From Brugia malayi (Eukaryota; Nematoda; Chromadorea; Rhabditida; Onchocercidae): a stretch of DNA of 64,000 bases. Each line of letters opens with the position of its first letter. The stretch's first letter is position 1. Under the pieces are notes generated by a model. It worked only from the letters and a program-made list of their open reading frames with translations. It did not search any database and was not told where the DNA came from. A program made the translations under genes and the position numbers. This document shows, piece by piece, positions 1-12,600 of the stretch. The stretch spans positions 3,882,001 through 3,946,000 of the forward strand of contig NW_025062478.1 of NCBI RefSeq assembly GCF_000002995.4. Direction: 5' to 3'.

Positions 1-179
1 TTTTTAAGTCAATCGGAGAATGCTCGAAATGGTTCAGAAAGATTCAAAAAGATTGGACGACGGCAATGAAATCATCAGGTGTAGGTCTCTTTAGAATATC
101 CTTTTTCGAATACCACTTCCACTGCCAGCATAACTAACAACTTCGCAAAGGCATGCAAACTCTTCTCCACCTCTGAAAT

Positions 180-320
180 TATAAGTCACTGCAAGTGATT
201 ACGGTATCAAGTGGCTACAACAGCAGTTGCTGTAAATGGATACAGTATCAAGTGGTTGCGAAGTGGTTACAGTGACAGGTGGTTGAAAGTGGTTATAGTA
301 ACAGGTGGTTCCAACTAAAA
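180..320. repeat. degenerate GTGGTTA-type tandem repeat
   Basis: About five imperfect copies of a 25-30 bp unit built around AAGTGGTTACAGTGACAGG follow one another. The two best copies, near 259-285 and 287-312, differ by a few bases. No open frame or splice pattern accompanies them, so it reads as a small decayed minisatellite. Confidence 0.55.
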
Positions 321-1564
321 GTATTCACAAGTAGCAACGAGTGGCTGCAAATAATTGGAGATGAATAATATTAATAATATTTTTACTAATTTTACGTTTG
401 TTGGAATTAGTCGTGCTTCAGAGTAAGCAGTTATAGTGTCGTTGTTTAATTTTGGTTTTTTCTTTTTTTTTTTTAAATTTGGTTATATAAAAATGTCACA
501 CTTGGGAAGAAGTAATAAAAAATGTGGGCCATAAGAAAAGACTGAACATTAGCGAAGAGACATGTTTTAAAATGAATTAAAAAAGGAAGGATTAAAAAGT
601 GAAAAGAAGTAATGTTTAGAAAAAAAAACTTTCATGAATTAAGATTTAATCAACAAAAAGCATAAAATAAGTGAGCTTTATGAAAAATATAAAAAAGAGA
701 TTTTGCGAAATAACAAATATAATAAGCAAATGTAAAGTGGCATGAAAAAAGAATTTTTTCCGAGAAAAAAAGTCAGTGATAAAAAGGAAAAAGGTGAGTT
801 GTAAACAAGAATTATATTAGTAATGTACAAAAAAAAGGTAAAAAGAAAGAACGAGAAGGAATGACACTGAAAGCTAAATAAGAAAATAAACCATAAAAAC
901 GAAAAGTAGATAATAAATGGGTTCCATAGACTATTTTGACACTAATATGCCATGGCACAAAAATATAAATACTAAGGAAAAGTTTTAGGTAAATAAGAAT
1001 ATGTTTAAATCATTGCCTTATAGCTTTAATTAAAACTTAGTTAAAACTTAAATATTATAGATAAAAATATCGATATAAAAGTTAGAAAATAGAAAAATGT
1101 CAAAGCATCAAAATCCCCGCCGAATATTTATTCAGTCAATAATACCCCTATAGTATTTGATAAGATTAAAGTATCCATAATATTCCAAGTGATCACCAAT
1201 AATCACTCTTTTACTTTTGTCATTAAAATAATATTCGCTATATTCTCTTTCTGTATAGTATTTTTGTCGTTCACACAAAGTTATTTCGCATGTGAGATTT
1301 CTTTATTACCAATACCCACTTTAATCGCATAGCATTTTTAGTTTTTAGGTAAGAAATGAGTTACTCAATTTCTAACATTTTCTGTTTCTTAAAGTTTTAT
1401 TCGATTAATCAGGTTTGTTGAGATGAATATTCGTTGAGACAGTTACGTGTGATCATCCTATATCGAATTGTGATAGTAATGTTTCGTTTCAATTTTCGGA
1501 ACTTCTGGATTTATTATGCTAATTTTTTTCACAAAAGTAAAACTCTTTTATCTTTTGATCATCT
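321..1564. other. AT-rich intergenic stretch
   Basis: No open frame with coding-like codon use and no coherent acceptor/donor pair was found on either strand. The stretch is dominated by A-rich runs on the plus strand. Confidence 0.5.
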
Positions 1565-1894
1565 TTAATCAGTTGCTATGCTATTCATTATTGCTTCCAT
1601 TTTTTCTTTATTTAAGTTTTCAGGTGTTGGATGATAACTGGTATCGTTATTAAAATTATTGTTGAAATTCTGGATTCGTTGTTGTAACAAACATTTCATA
1701 AACAAAGATTTAATTACCTGAATTTGAGATAAGAAAAGAATCAAAGAGGAGAAACAGCCTTCTTCTATCTTTGTTGCTATCAGAAAGAAATTGGCGACAC
1801 CTTTGATTGTAAATTCCTTCGCTATTTTTGTCGTTTGGTATCGATTTTGCGTGGAATTTGACTTTGTCGGTGCTTTCTTATAAATTTTTCTCAA
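1565..1894 (-). CDS. possible terminal exon of an unrecognised gene
   Basis: A 109-codon open frame on the minus strand ends in a TAA at 1565-1567. The last half is the most protein-like, with a Gln/Asn-rich stretch followed by HPTPENLNKEKMEAIMNS and a short acidic end. Inside it, an acceptor-like CAAATTCAG lies just upstream of the codons for VIKSLFMKC (about 1717), so the true coding part could be only the last 50 codons as a final exon. No upstream exon with matching phase could be placed with conviction, and the family is not recognised. In DNA this AT-rich a 330-base open frame is mild evidence only. Confidence 0.3.
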   Translation of the reverse strand: MRKIYKKAPTKSNSTQNRYQTTKIAKEFTIKGVANFFLIATKIEEGCFSSLILFLSQIQVIKSLFMKCLLQQRIQNFNNNFNNDTSYHPTPENLNKEKMEAIMNSIATD

Positions 1895-4738
1895 TTAACA
1901 GCGAAGATTCTACAGGTTAATATCCGAAAAATTGTGCATTATTATTCATTCGGAAAGAGCGACTGTAAGCGATGAATAATGGTTTGTTGAATTTCTCTGA
2001 AAGGTTGCACGAATTGGCGGTAAAAGGTAGTTGGAGTGGCGGTAATTTTTCATTGGTATAATACGGACATTTTTTTTTGAATTATTGCCTGCTTTTGTAT
2101 TCTTAATTTTTGTTTCTTTCTTTGTACCGTATTACTGTTAGCTATTTTGTATTTTTTTGTTTTTCAACAGTCTTAGTTGTGATAGCATATCATATGATAA
2201 TTTATATTACTAAATTTGTGTTCTTGATTTAGCTTTTTTTCTTGAATTACCCACTGCTCTTCTTTGTTTTACTTTCCGTTTGAAATGAACTTATATGTTT
2301 TGTTCTACAAAGATTTTGTTGCCAAAATTCTTTGAATTTAAAATTTCAATATCATATCCTACTGACATTTCAGCGCGAGCCGTATTGCTAATCAACAATT
2401 GTTTTCATAAGTGTTAGAACTCATTGACAGTTGAAAAATATATGAAAGGTATGTGCACTTTTTATGTATAACATTAGAGAATGAATAATTGAAGCATTGC
2501 TATAAATAAAATAAATTATTTTATGCAAAGTTAAAAATTATTATTTTTCCTTAAGTTCTATTTTAAATAAATTCCGTTTGTCTACTTTCTATTCCATTTA
2601 TTATTGTTATTTTTTCTGCTTTTCATTCTTTTCATAATTATATATATATATGAATTGATTTTTGTACAAAACCTCACAATTTACTGAAATGATTTTCTTT
2701 TACATTTTCGATGTTACAAAAAATAATAATAATAATTCAAGCAGTGGCATTAATAATAGAAATTTTGATAATAGCAACTTGTGGATCTAATTTAATAAAT
2801 ATTTCCGGAATATACTATTAATGGAAAAGTTGCTCATATCAGAGCTTCAATTTTGTTCGTATCTTCATATGATTACTTTGGTCATATTTCTTAGCTTTGC
2901 TATAATTTCGTTCAGAATTAAATTTTTTCATTAAAAAAAATAAAAAATAAAAATTGGCAAATTAGCAATAAGCAACGACTGATAACATAATTTAGCAAAG
3001 AATAGTTAACAGAAACTTAGCGAATATTATGCATCGTTATTACTGATTAATTAATTTAAATCAGTTTCCATCAAATATTAACTCGAAAACTTATCATTTT
3101 TCAGTGCAAAAAATTACTTTCATTTGATGAAAATTAATTCAATTTCGTTGAAAGCAGTCGAATTGTTTGAAGAATTCACGCAAATTATATGTAATGATGA
3201 AATGTTTATTGTTGTATTTATAACAAAAATTTTTTATCAAGAAATTTTAATTGGAATCATTTTTCATTTAAACAAACTGAAGCAGATTAAATGGTTTATC
3301 TAGTGTTTTTATCACATTCAGATGAACTTATCATTAATTTCTTTCCACTTTATCATTAAAGCTTAAGCAATCGCCAACTAATACAAAAGTTATTTAGTTT
3401 GGCAAAGAATTCCTTAGAATTTCTCTTAAAAAATTGCCTGTATAAAGAGGGAAACTGTTTCATTCATATGTTACCTTTATATAATGTCATAAGCTGTTTG
3501 AAGAACTAAAATCATTTGTTAGATTGAAGAATTAAGTATGACGAGCATTAATTTAGAGGACCAATTACTTAGAGGATCTAAGTAATTAGTCCTCTAAAAA
3601 GTAATTCACCTCCTCTCTATCAACATATTAATCAGTGGAATGATTCAGCAAGTAGTAAGTATCGGTCATTGCAGCAAATGAACTGGAAAAAATGTTTCAA
3701 ATGACAGTACATTAAGAAAGGAAAGAGTTTATTTTATCACTGATTAGAACTGATGGCTGAAGCTTCTCAAGGAAACAAATATTTTTTTTTTTCAAACTTT
3801 CAATTTGTGTAGAGCACATCGCCCATTTCATTTCCAAATCATTAGTGACTTACGCACAGTTTAATAAATCCCAACTGTCCGCAATAAATTTTAAATATTC
3901 AACTGCATGCAAGTATGCAAACACTTATGTAATGCTAATGTAATGTGTATGTGCAACACTACTTCAAAATTAGCAACCTTATTCCACCTTTAACAGTCGG
4001 TCGTTGAAGTGCCAAAATTGGTGTCTAATCGTTTTTGGTAATACCTTTAAAGAAAAGAAAGAGGCGGAAGCATTGAGTAAGGACAAAAACCGTTTTTCAA
4101 TATCAGAAAAGTTTGTATTATAACAAAATAAGAAAACAACCATTCGTTTAATTTATTTTATTGTATCAAAATTCATCCATTGAAATAGAAAGAACAATAA
4201 TAAGGTGAATCTTCTGAAAGCAATGCATGTTGTCCCCAAGTTTTGAATGAGAAATACAATTTCGAACACAAAGCTTTCAATTCAATTCAATTTCCATTTC
4301 AACTAGAAAATTCTGTAGAAGCAGAATGAAACAAGTAACACACAAATGTCTTTAAATTTTACAGCACAATTCAAACTGTTCAGTGTGGCAACAATTCCAG
4401 GGCTTTCCTAGTGGGCAAAAATTAGAAAACTTAATGCTTCTTCAAAGGTTGCATAAGGAGAAGGTTCTTTTGCAAAACGAAACCCTTTTAGAAATATTAT
4501 GCGTTTCTGGAGGGAGGATTTCACTGCCATAGAAAGTAAGAAAAGAATTTAACTGAGATTTCCCGAATCATAAATTGCTTGATGCTTGATGCTTGGTAAT
4601 CCATGTAGCACACTTGTATTGTTGATTGTCAATTAATGCTTAAAATTCTATACTCGATTAAAAAACTTTAAAAATGAAAGCATATAATTTTGATTCACAT
4701 TCCATTACTTTCTTTTAGTTCAAATTTGATTAATCGAG
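1895..4738. other. AT-rich intergenic stretch
   Basis: No supported gene. It contains short AT microsatellites (for example TA repeats near 2640-2650) and the hairpin at 3552-3598, listed separately. It serves as the upstream region of the gene beginning at 4739. Confidence 0.5.
3552..3598. repeat. near-perfect short hairpin (22-bp arms, 3-nt loop)
   Basis: The segment TTTAGAGGACCAATTACTTA and the two bases after it are followed by a 3-base loop and the reverse complement with a single mismatch. The hairpin ends in GTCCTCTAAA. It is not inside a gene model. It could be a tiny miniature-inverted-repeat remnant, or a structured RNA if transcribed; it is shorter than a usual pre-microRNA. Confidence 0.6.
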
Positions 4739-6270
4739 ATGGTGAAAATGAAGAAAGAAATTATTTTCCTTCTTATCATTGCTTTTTCATCCTTCACAAA
4801 GGTATTAAATTTGTTTCAATTTGATAGCACTCGCTATCAGTCTATGTTACTTGAAATAGCTTTAGTCAATCAGTAAAATTTCTACTAACATCTGAGTAGT
4901 TGTAAGAATGATTCGAATGAAATATTTCTTTATGGGAAACAATCTGCTTCTACTGAGATAGACTCTAATTTCAGTCGTTCTATAGGAGATCGAATTGCCT
5001 TTTTGTGAGTTTCTGTAAATTAACATTTTCACTATTACAAATTTTGTAATTTCTGGTTTTTTTTTAGGCAACAACTCCAGGAATTACGGTAGTAACAACA
5101 GCCTTTTTCACATTAGCTCAGACAATAATAGCAGTTTCTTCTTCAACAACAATGACAGCATTGTCAACCGAAAATAAGAAAAAATCCCCTTCTCAACCAC
5201 TCCTCACACAACAGCAACTTGTCCAACAAATAGAAAAAGAACAGTCTCTTCTCGAGGAACTTCTAAAAAAACAAAACTCGACACCTTACCAACTTCAACT
5301 TCAACTTCAACAGCTGCTCGAACAACTACAACAAAACCAGTCACACTTTAAGCACCGTCTTGAACAGCAAGAGAATGCTCGTAAGGAACTTGAACGGAAT
5401 CATAGCTGCGAAAATAAACAAAAACTTCTTCATAACCAGCAGCTTACCCTTAAACTTCTTCAAAAACAAGAACCACTTCTGAATCAATTTCAGCACCAAC
5501 AAGGAGTTATTTTTCAGCAACTTCTTCAGCGACAACAGACTCTCGAATCTCTACTACAAAAACTGCCTTATCAACAACAACTATTTCAAGAACAACAACC
5601 TATTCTTCAACAACTTTTGCAGCAGCAACTGAATTCTCTAAAGCAAGCAACGCAGCCATCGACTGTGCAGCAACAAACGCTTCAAAAACAAATTCAACAA
5701 AATCGCGAGCAATCTCAAAATCAGAAGCAACAGCAACATCTTCAACTCCTTCAGCAACGCCATACTGCATTAAAGCAATTTCAGCTACAGAAACAACTAC
5801 TTCTTCAGCAACTTCAACATCTAGTGCAACTGCTTCAGTTACAACAACAACAAAAGCTTTCTTATCAGCAACTACAAAAACAACCATCTCTTCTCCAACA
5901 ACTTCTACAGCTACAACAACTTCTTCTTGAACAATACAAACAGCAACAACCACTTATTCAGCAGTTCCTCCAACAACAACAGCAACTTGTGAAACTTATG
6001 GAGCAACAACAACAACTTGTTGTACAAATGCTTCTAGAACCTCCGCAAATTTCTAATCTCCTTCAACAACTTAGCCAGCTACAAGTCCAATTCCAACAAC
6101 TTGTGCAACAAGAACAACAACTTCTTCAACAACTACAGCAGAAGCAGCATTCATTTCAGCAGTACCTCCAACAACAACAGTCTATGTTTAGAGACCTTCT
6201 GAAAAGCAAACAAAGTCTTCTCCAAAGTTTAAAACAACAATTGAAGTATTTATTCCAGCACCAGAAATAA
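4739..6270 (+). CDS. secreted Gln/Leu-rich coiled-coil protein
   Basis: Two exons, 4739-4801 and 5068-6270, are joined in phase 0 (AAG|GTATTA donor, TTTTTTTTTAG acceptor) and give about 421 residues. Exon 1 encodes a clear signal peptide, MVKMKKEIIFLLIIAFSSF. A short Thr/Ser-rich linker follows (residues 22-50), then about 370 residues made mostly of Gln and Leu with interspersed Lys/Glu and LLQQL-type runs, which would form a long coiled coil or low-complexity filament. The 1.2 kb frame has no stop. An AATAAA lies about 30 bases after the TAA. The function is not recognised; a structural secreted or cuticle-type protein is an inference. An overlapping +2 frame reads as a Thr/Ser/Ala-rich mucin but is broken by many stops (see findings). 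The frame choice rests on the uninterrupted frame and the phase match with the signal-peptide exon. Confidence 0.6.
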
Positions 6271-7694
6271 ACGTTTCTCAAACAACTAAGCATCAACAAT
6301 AAATGATTTCTTTTTCTTGTGAGAATCTGATTTCTACATTTTCATTTTCTCTAAATCAACATGTCAACACACCGCAATTCACAATTTCTTTTTCGAAATA
6401 TTCATATGAACTTAATCAATGATTTCCTGTTTCACTAATTCCTAACATAGCATCAAACTGATCTAAAGAACCACTAATGTTTATTTGCTAATGGAAAGAA
6501 ATAAGCAACGTGTGGAAATATGGAATTTTTTTGATGTAGAAAATATGGTGAAAGCAAAATTACTTTTGATTGTAATTTTTAGTGTGTTGTTTTACTTTAA
6601 ATTTAAGTTTATGCTTTTGGAGCTGAGCAACAAACTTTGATGCCACAATTAACAATAACTGACAGTTTTATTCTATAACTGCAAAGATCATTTGTACAAT
6701 TTAATTTGTTTATTTAATATCATTTTTGGTTCAGCAATTTCAGCACAATAATTTCATCTAATATCACAGTATCTCGAGCTGATATAATTGATGAGAAACT
6801 TTGACTATGAGTAAACCAACTAAAAATCAGTTTAATCCTAATAATATGAATATTGGAAATATACTAAGTAGTTTGGTTATAAAAGCAAAAAAGGAGTGTT
6901 TTTTGTTTATTACTCTTTAGTTAATCATTAAATAATGCAAGAGTTATTAAATAGTACAACAAATTAATAAATTAGTAAGGAATAGTTGGAAATAATTTCT
7001 TTTAAAGAATTTCTTTAAAATCATATGTACTGAGTACTTAGATGGCAAACAAAAACTAAGGGAAAAACAAAACCGATTTCAAACAGTTAGTTTAATTCTA
7101 TAAGATAGAAGTGTACATGCTAATAACCAACAATTGTTCATTTTAATTTGTGCCATGAATAATACCAAACACTTTTAAACTTCAATGAATCCTAATGCAT
7201 TGATGGAATACTCTAAGACTGTCATTACGACCAACAATCTATCATCTAAAGATCTGTTGGAACCACTATCTGCGGTCAGTCTTTAACAACAAAATCTTCC
7301 ATTTGACTTGTCTTAGTACTTCCATTCTACCGAAATAATCTTTGACTTAGAACCACATTTCTCTATTATAAATTTGATACTGTGTAATAATCCTAACGTC
7401 GAACGATAAAGTTTTTTTTTCGAACATTCGTTTGTGTCAATCAACTAACTATACAAGGACTTTATCATTAACTTCGAAAAATCCAGACAAATTATTTGGT
7501 GTCACAAAGCGAAATATCTGTCAAAAGCCGCAACGCGCAAAAAAAAAAAGAGTTTGAGAAAACTTTTGGATGAAGTTAGTAACTGATACCCAAATAGTCA
7601 GCAGCATCTCCAAGAAAGTCCCTGACTTCTGTAAACCAAGAATTAGATTCGACTTCAAATTTGTCGCCAATTCCTGATAGCAGCAAAGACTGAG
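6271..7694. other. intergenic, no supported gene
   Basis: The 3' flank of the coiled-coil gene, then AT-rich DNA with slightly mixed composition at 7160-7700. No exon chain could be supported on either strand. Confidence 0.5.
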
Positions 7695-7756
7695 ATGGTT
7701 ATTTCTGCCTTTTTGTTTCTACTTCTTCTTTCATTCTCGGTATCTCAAAGTTGCAG
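7695..7756 (+). CDS. first exon encoding a signal peptide (gene not completed)
   Basis: ATG at 7695 opens MVISAFLFLLLLSFSVSQSC, a classic signal peptide with a Leu-rich core and a likely cleavage site before Gln-Ser-Cys. The frame ends with two bases of a codon at a good GTAAAC donor (7757). This is the expected form of the first coding exon of a secreted-protein gene. Downstream exons could not be placed securely. One candidate acceptor near 8435 (ATCTTTCAG) would add about 20 residues before a stop, making a very short secreted peptide. That join is a guess. Confidence 0.45.
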
Positions 7757-8705
7757 GTAAACTTTATTTTGATAAGATGGTTAATACAACAACGAATTAA
7801 GCAATTAAAATTTCAATAAGACAATTTTAATGAAGATATCAGTAATGCAGAGGAATTCATTCTTTTTTTTTTTTCTTTAAGAAGAAAGAAACGAAACTGA
7901 AGTGGAAATGAAGAAATAAAATATATGAAAGAAGCAAGAAAACACCCAAATAATAATTACCATTCGTAATAGAATGGAAAATTGGAAATATGAAAAATTG
8001 AAGTGAAAAAAGCTAACCTAAAAAAATTGCTTAACGAATTTAATATTCAAGTTTTTATTCCTCAAACAGTTACCTGCAATATTCCAGTTTCACAAGCAAT
8101 TACCTGTAATATTCCAGTTTCAGAGACAATTATCTGCCAATTCCAATTTTTCAATTTTGATTAGTTGGTATAATTAATAAATCATGTATCATTGCATGAA
8201 ATGTGATCACATTATATTACATTGTATTACATTCATGCTAACTAATCAGTTCTTTATAATATTGAAAAGAAATAATCCTTCATTTCATTATGTCATTAAT
8301 TAGTAGATCATCTTCAAATATTTCAGTTAATTAGGTGAAAAAAAAATTAAACTGTATCATAATCAATTCCATCTACGAATTTTATGAATTTTATTCAATC
8401 TATCATTTCAGTTTTCAAAAATTTGCCATCTTTCAGTTACTTTCATCATTTCCTTTCTATTATCGGAAATCTTCACGAATTTCTAAGTTTTTCCTGAAAA
8501 TGTATTTACTAATTGAGCACAAAATAAATAATATCTGATTATTTAAGCAATTAAAAAAAGTATTGGTAATAATTGAAATAAAAATATATTTCAAGTAAAT
8601 GTTTAGCAAAACATTTGTCATTGTTTTTTCACTCACAAATGGTGAAATGAAAATTTTCCAAAACTGGAAATTTGTCGCACGGGAATAATTTAAATGGAGA
8701 AAAAT
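7757..8705. other. AT-rich stretch, possible intron
   Basis: If the signal-peptide exon at 7695 is real this is intron or 3' region. Two imperfect copies of a TTACCTGYAATATTCCAGTT motif occur at about 8070-8120. Nothing else is supportable. Confidence 0.4.
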
Positions 8706-9002
8706 GGAATAGAATTAATAAATTTAACCCAAAAACAGAAACAATTGAAATGGAATAGAATTAATAAATTTAACCCAAAAACAGAAACAATTGAAATGGA
8801 ATAGAATTAATAAATTTAACCCAAAAACAGAAACAATTGAAATGGAATAGAATTAATAAATTTAACCCAAAAACAGAAACAATTGAAATGGAATAGAATT
8901 AATAAATTTAACCCAAAAACAGAAATAATTTAAATGGAATAGAATTAGTAAATTTAAGCGAAAAATCAAATCAAAAAAACCAAAAAACAGAAATAATTGA
9001 AA
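8706..9002. repeat. 46-bp minisatellite, about six copies
   Basis: The unit starts TGGAATAGAATTAATAAATT and recurs every 46 bases at 8706, 8752, 8798, 8844 and 8890. Four copies are essentially identical, and a diverged copy follows from 8936. The first copies match base for base, implying recent expansion. The repeat has no open frame across units. Confidence 0.9.
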
Positions 9003-12000
9003 TTTATTACATGACCATGTGACATATTGCGTATATATGAAATGAACAGATGAACCAGGAAAAGAAAAAATGATGCGATGAGCGGAAAGAACTGATAAAG
9101 AGGGTTGGCAGAATACATCAATAAAGATCAGATCGAGGAATTAATCAAATTATTTTATTATCGTTTCAGTAATAAGTGATTCAAGAAAAAAGTTTACCAA
9201 TTAATGTAGGAAGAAAGGATATTTTATAGAGTTAAATGTGAAGGAAGAAATTAGAAGCCTTAAAAATAGTATTTGTACTGCACTACAGGTAGTATCTAAA
9301 GTTCTAATAGAAAGCGATTGTATTTACTTTTTGTTATTTAAAAATGTTAGCAATACCTTACGTAAAATTAAGTTTTTTTTTTCTTTTTTTTTTAAAGAAA
9401 ATTTAGAAAAATTAAGCAAATGAGTCATATTACTTCTGTAAATGGTTAACATTTGAAAAAATATAAAAATGTATTCCTTTTGAGCACCAATATAAGCTAA
9501 AGTTTTATTCAATTTAAAATTACATGAAATGAATTTAACAATGATTTATGTTATTTGCTCAAGTCTAAAATTAAATTAACTTAAATCTAAGCTTTAGTTC
9601 ATACTTTAACTTTTAGTAAAAAAACATTTTTATTATATAAGGTGGTACAAATAAATAATTTAAATATATCAAAAAACTGTCCTACTTGAGCACATTTTAA
9701 ATGAACAATAGGAATTGATAAATCCCTCGTAGCTAATGAATAATTCTAATACATTTATATTGCATACAGGTAATGTCTAAAAGAGTGAGGTTCAACAGAT
9801 AAAGTCTTCTTGCGGTGAAAACATATTTAAGTGAACATTGGAGGTTGGCGCTATTGTCACTATTGAAGTAATAAAATAAAACATCAAACTGAAATAATAA
9901 TTTAATGGAAATCAGATTTATCAATGAATTCGGAAAATCATTTATTTTGTATACTCAAAAGGTATCTCTCAAGGAGCATATCACAAAATTAAATAGGGAT
10001 TTCAATCTTCCATAGATTAGCAGAATTTCACCTAAAAAATTGAACAGAAAAAAAGAAATTTATATGGAAATAGTAAATTTGAATAATTTTTTTCAGTTAT
10101 GAAAAATAGAATAAAATTTTAATTCCCATTTTTCACATTGATATATTTTTTAGTTTTACACCAATTTGATATGATAATAGTGGAATGAATTTGATAAGAA
10201 AAACTCAAATAAAAAATGCTTGAATTTTATTCAAATTAAAAAGTGTTCATGAACAAGCTATAGCTGAAATTTTTGTAATAACAAAAAAGATTTGATGGTA
10301 AAAATGGTATTTGCAAATGACGTAGCGGTAATGTCACATTCTTTTTGTACTGCACACGTGTAATTTTACTGAAGCGAAAAAAAATAATTATTAAAATAAA
10401 ATAAGGAAGGAATAGAGGGTGGATAAGATATTTGCGTATTTAGGAAGAAATATTTTATTGACTGATTTGATCTTCTCGTTCATATGTCATCGCGATCGGC
10501 TTTTCGGGACATTTCTCAATCTCTTTCTTATTTGAGTAAATCGATGAGTATCAAAGTTATAGGCCTTACTTATTTTACAAAATGTTAGCTGTTTGATAGG
10601 CTAACTTCAAATATTATCGATCGATTAGCAGTTGTATCAGTCTAAAACTTTATATTACTTTTACAGTTTAAGCTGTACGACTATACGAATCCTTAAATTT
10701 TGCTCTTTTCTTTTTTCCCATCTTCTGTACTTCAACTGAAATTTGGATATAATAATTAAAGAACATTCAATTGCATTACATAATTAAAATATGATAAAGT
10801 ATTTTCATTATTTCATTATAAATCACAATAGACAATTCACTTTAGCTCATTGTCTCAATTCATTAGTGCAGTTTTCATCTATTTCAGTCCATTAAAATAT
10901 TAATTTACTTCAATTTAATTCCAAAATTTCAAACATTATTTGATCACACTGCTGCATTCTCATCAAGACTGGTAGATTGTCTCGTCAAGACTGGTAGATT
11001 GTCTCGTCAAGAATGTGAGGACATTTCTTTAGTCAATCACATGTCATCGTGGCATGCATATGTGTGTCAATAATACGTCGTCGCGATGAATAATTAATTT
11101 CACAAATTGGGAAAATCTCCAAATGAAAGAAAAAGAGCCAAAATGAGTGGAAGGAGTAGTAAATTCCATCGCCCAATCCCAAATAATTTCATTTATACAA
11201 GCATACACACACATACGCCCGCGCACATACACAACCACGCACTCACATTCACAATATACATCACCATCACATACCTGCATACATCACACATACATAACCA
11301 CCTACACACCCACACACTCACACACACACACACACACATTTGTCATTTTTTAATGGATTCAATTCATTTGTTATTTGTGTTTGTTCATTTTTTCTCTTCC
11401 ATTTTCATTATTTATTATGAAATTGGCTAAAAATTGAACTCAAATAGCATTCCATACTGTGCTATGTTATTTTCAGCTTTTGTCTGATAATCTGTGCTTT
11501 ATTTATTAGTGTAATTCAAAATTGTTTCTTCAAGTCAAAATGACGTATTTGTTTTTTTTTTTTTCTTACAAAAAAAAGCAAAGGAAAAAAAATAAAAAGA
11601 AGAGGATTTGAATTAATACTTTTAGATAAGTAAATTTATTTAATTCTTATTTAATTCGTAGAAAAAAAATTATAATTAAATTTAGTTCCTTAACCATTCA
11701 AGAAATGAAATTATTTAATTATAAATGCAAACGATATATGTTCTTCCTTTTTTTTTTAAACATATCAATTTTTCAGTTATATTTTCTGGTCATTATATTC
11801 TTCGACATTCTTTGACCATAATACTTTTTGATCATTACATTCCTTAATTATTTCATTCTCTAACCATTACATCCTGCATTTTTGTTTTCTTCATAAATAG
11901 ATTCTTTGAATACTACAGTATGTGACAAAATTATCCAAAATTTTTTTGGTTTTTACTTTTATTTCTCTCAGTCCTTTCTATTTTTCCGCGTTTGCGAATA

Positions 12001-12017
12001 ATTTTTCTGCGAATTTT
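9003..12017. other. AT-rich intergenic stretch
   Basis: No supported gene. Features inside are a duplicated 22-bp CTGGTAGATTGTCTCGTCAAGA motif at about 10969-11012 and a CA-rich microsatellite block at 11205-11340 that creates spurious Thr/His-rich open frames on both strands. Confidence 0.5.
11205..11340. repeat. CA-rich simple repeat
   Basis: Interrupted (CA)n/(CACATA)n sequence ends in about 24 bases of pure CA. The overlapping open frames on both strands are low-complexity by-products. Confidence 0.85.
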
Positions 12018-12305
12018 CATTCTTTGACCATCACATTCTGTGACAATATCATTCTTTGACCATCACATTCTGTGACAATTTCATTCTTTGACCATCACAT
12101 TCTGTCTGTGACAATTGCATTCTTTGACCATCACATTCTGTGACAATTGCATTCTTTGACCATCACATTCTGTGACAATATCATTCTTTGACCATCACAT
12201 TCTGTGACAATTGCATTCTTTGACCATCACATTCTGTGACAATTGCATTCTTTGACCATCACATTCTGTGACAATTGCATTCTTTGACCATCACATTCTG
12301 TGACA
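12018..12305. repeat. 32-bp minisatellite, nine copies
   Basis: The unit CATTCTTTGACCATCACATT plus CTGTGACAATNN recurs nine times with a 32-base period. One copy has a 4-base internal duplication (CTGT). The only regular variation is in the last two bases (AT, TT or TG). There are no unique spacers, so it is a tandem array. Confidence 0.92.
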
Positions 12306-12600
12306 GTTACATTCTTCAACAACCACATTGTTTAACCATTACACTGTCTAGCTGTCACATTAGTTATCCATTACATTGTTTGACTATTACACTCTTTATT
12401 GACCATTATACTCTCCAACTGTCACATTAGTTATCCATTACATTGTTTGACCATTACACTCTTTATTGACCATTATACTCTCCAACTGTCACATTAGTTA
12501 TCCATTACACTCTCAACTGTCACATTAGTTATCCACAACATTGTTTGACCATTACACTCTTTACTGACCATTACACTCTCTAACCACTCCATTCCCTGAC
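12306..12600. repeat. degenerate higher-order repeat next to the minisatellite
   Basis: The array decays into a longer, mixed unit built from GACCATTACACTCT, CAACTGTCACATTAGTTATC and CATTACATTGTTT. About three copies of a 65-80 base composite unit are visible. It shares the GACCATYACA core with the preceding array, so it probably arose from the same ancestor. Confidence 0.75.

Noticed and set aside
5600..5953. Val/Ala/Glu-rich minus-strand open frame
   Set aside because: Shadow of the Gln/Leu-rich and Thr/Ser-rich plus-strand frames; no start or splice context.
11044..11430. Thr/His-rich and Cys/Val-rich frames around the CA repeat
   Set aside because: Low-complexity translation of a microsatellite on both strands.
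12018..12305. Possible CRISPR-like regular array
   Set aside because: Units are contiguous with no unique spacers, and the genome is eukaryotic with introns.
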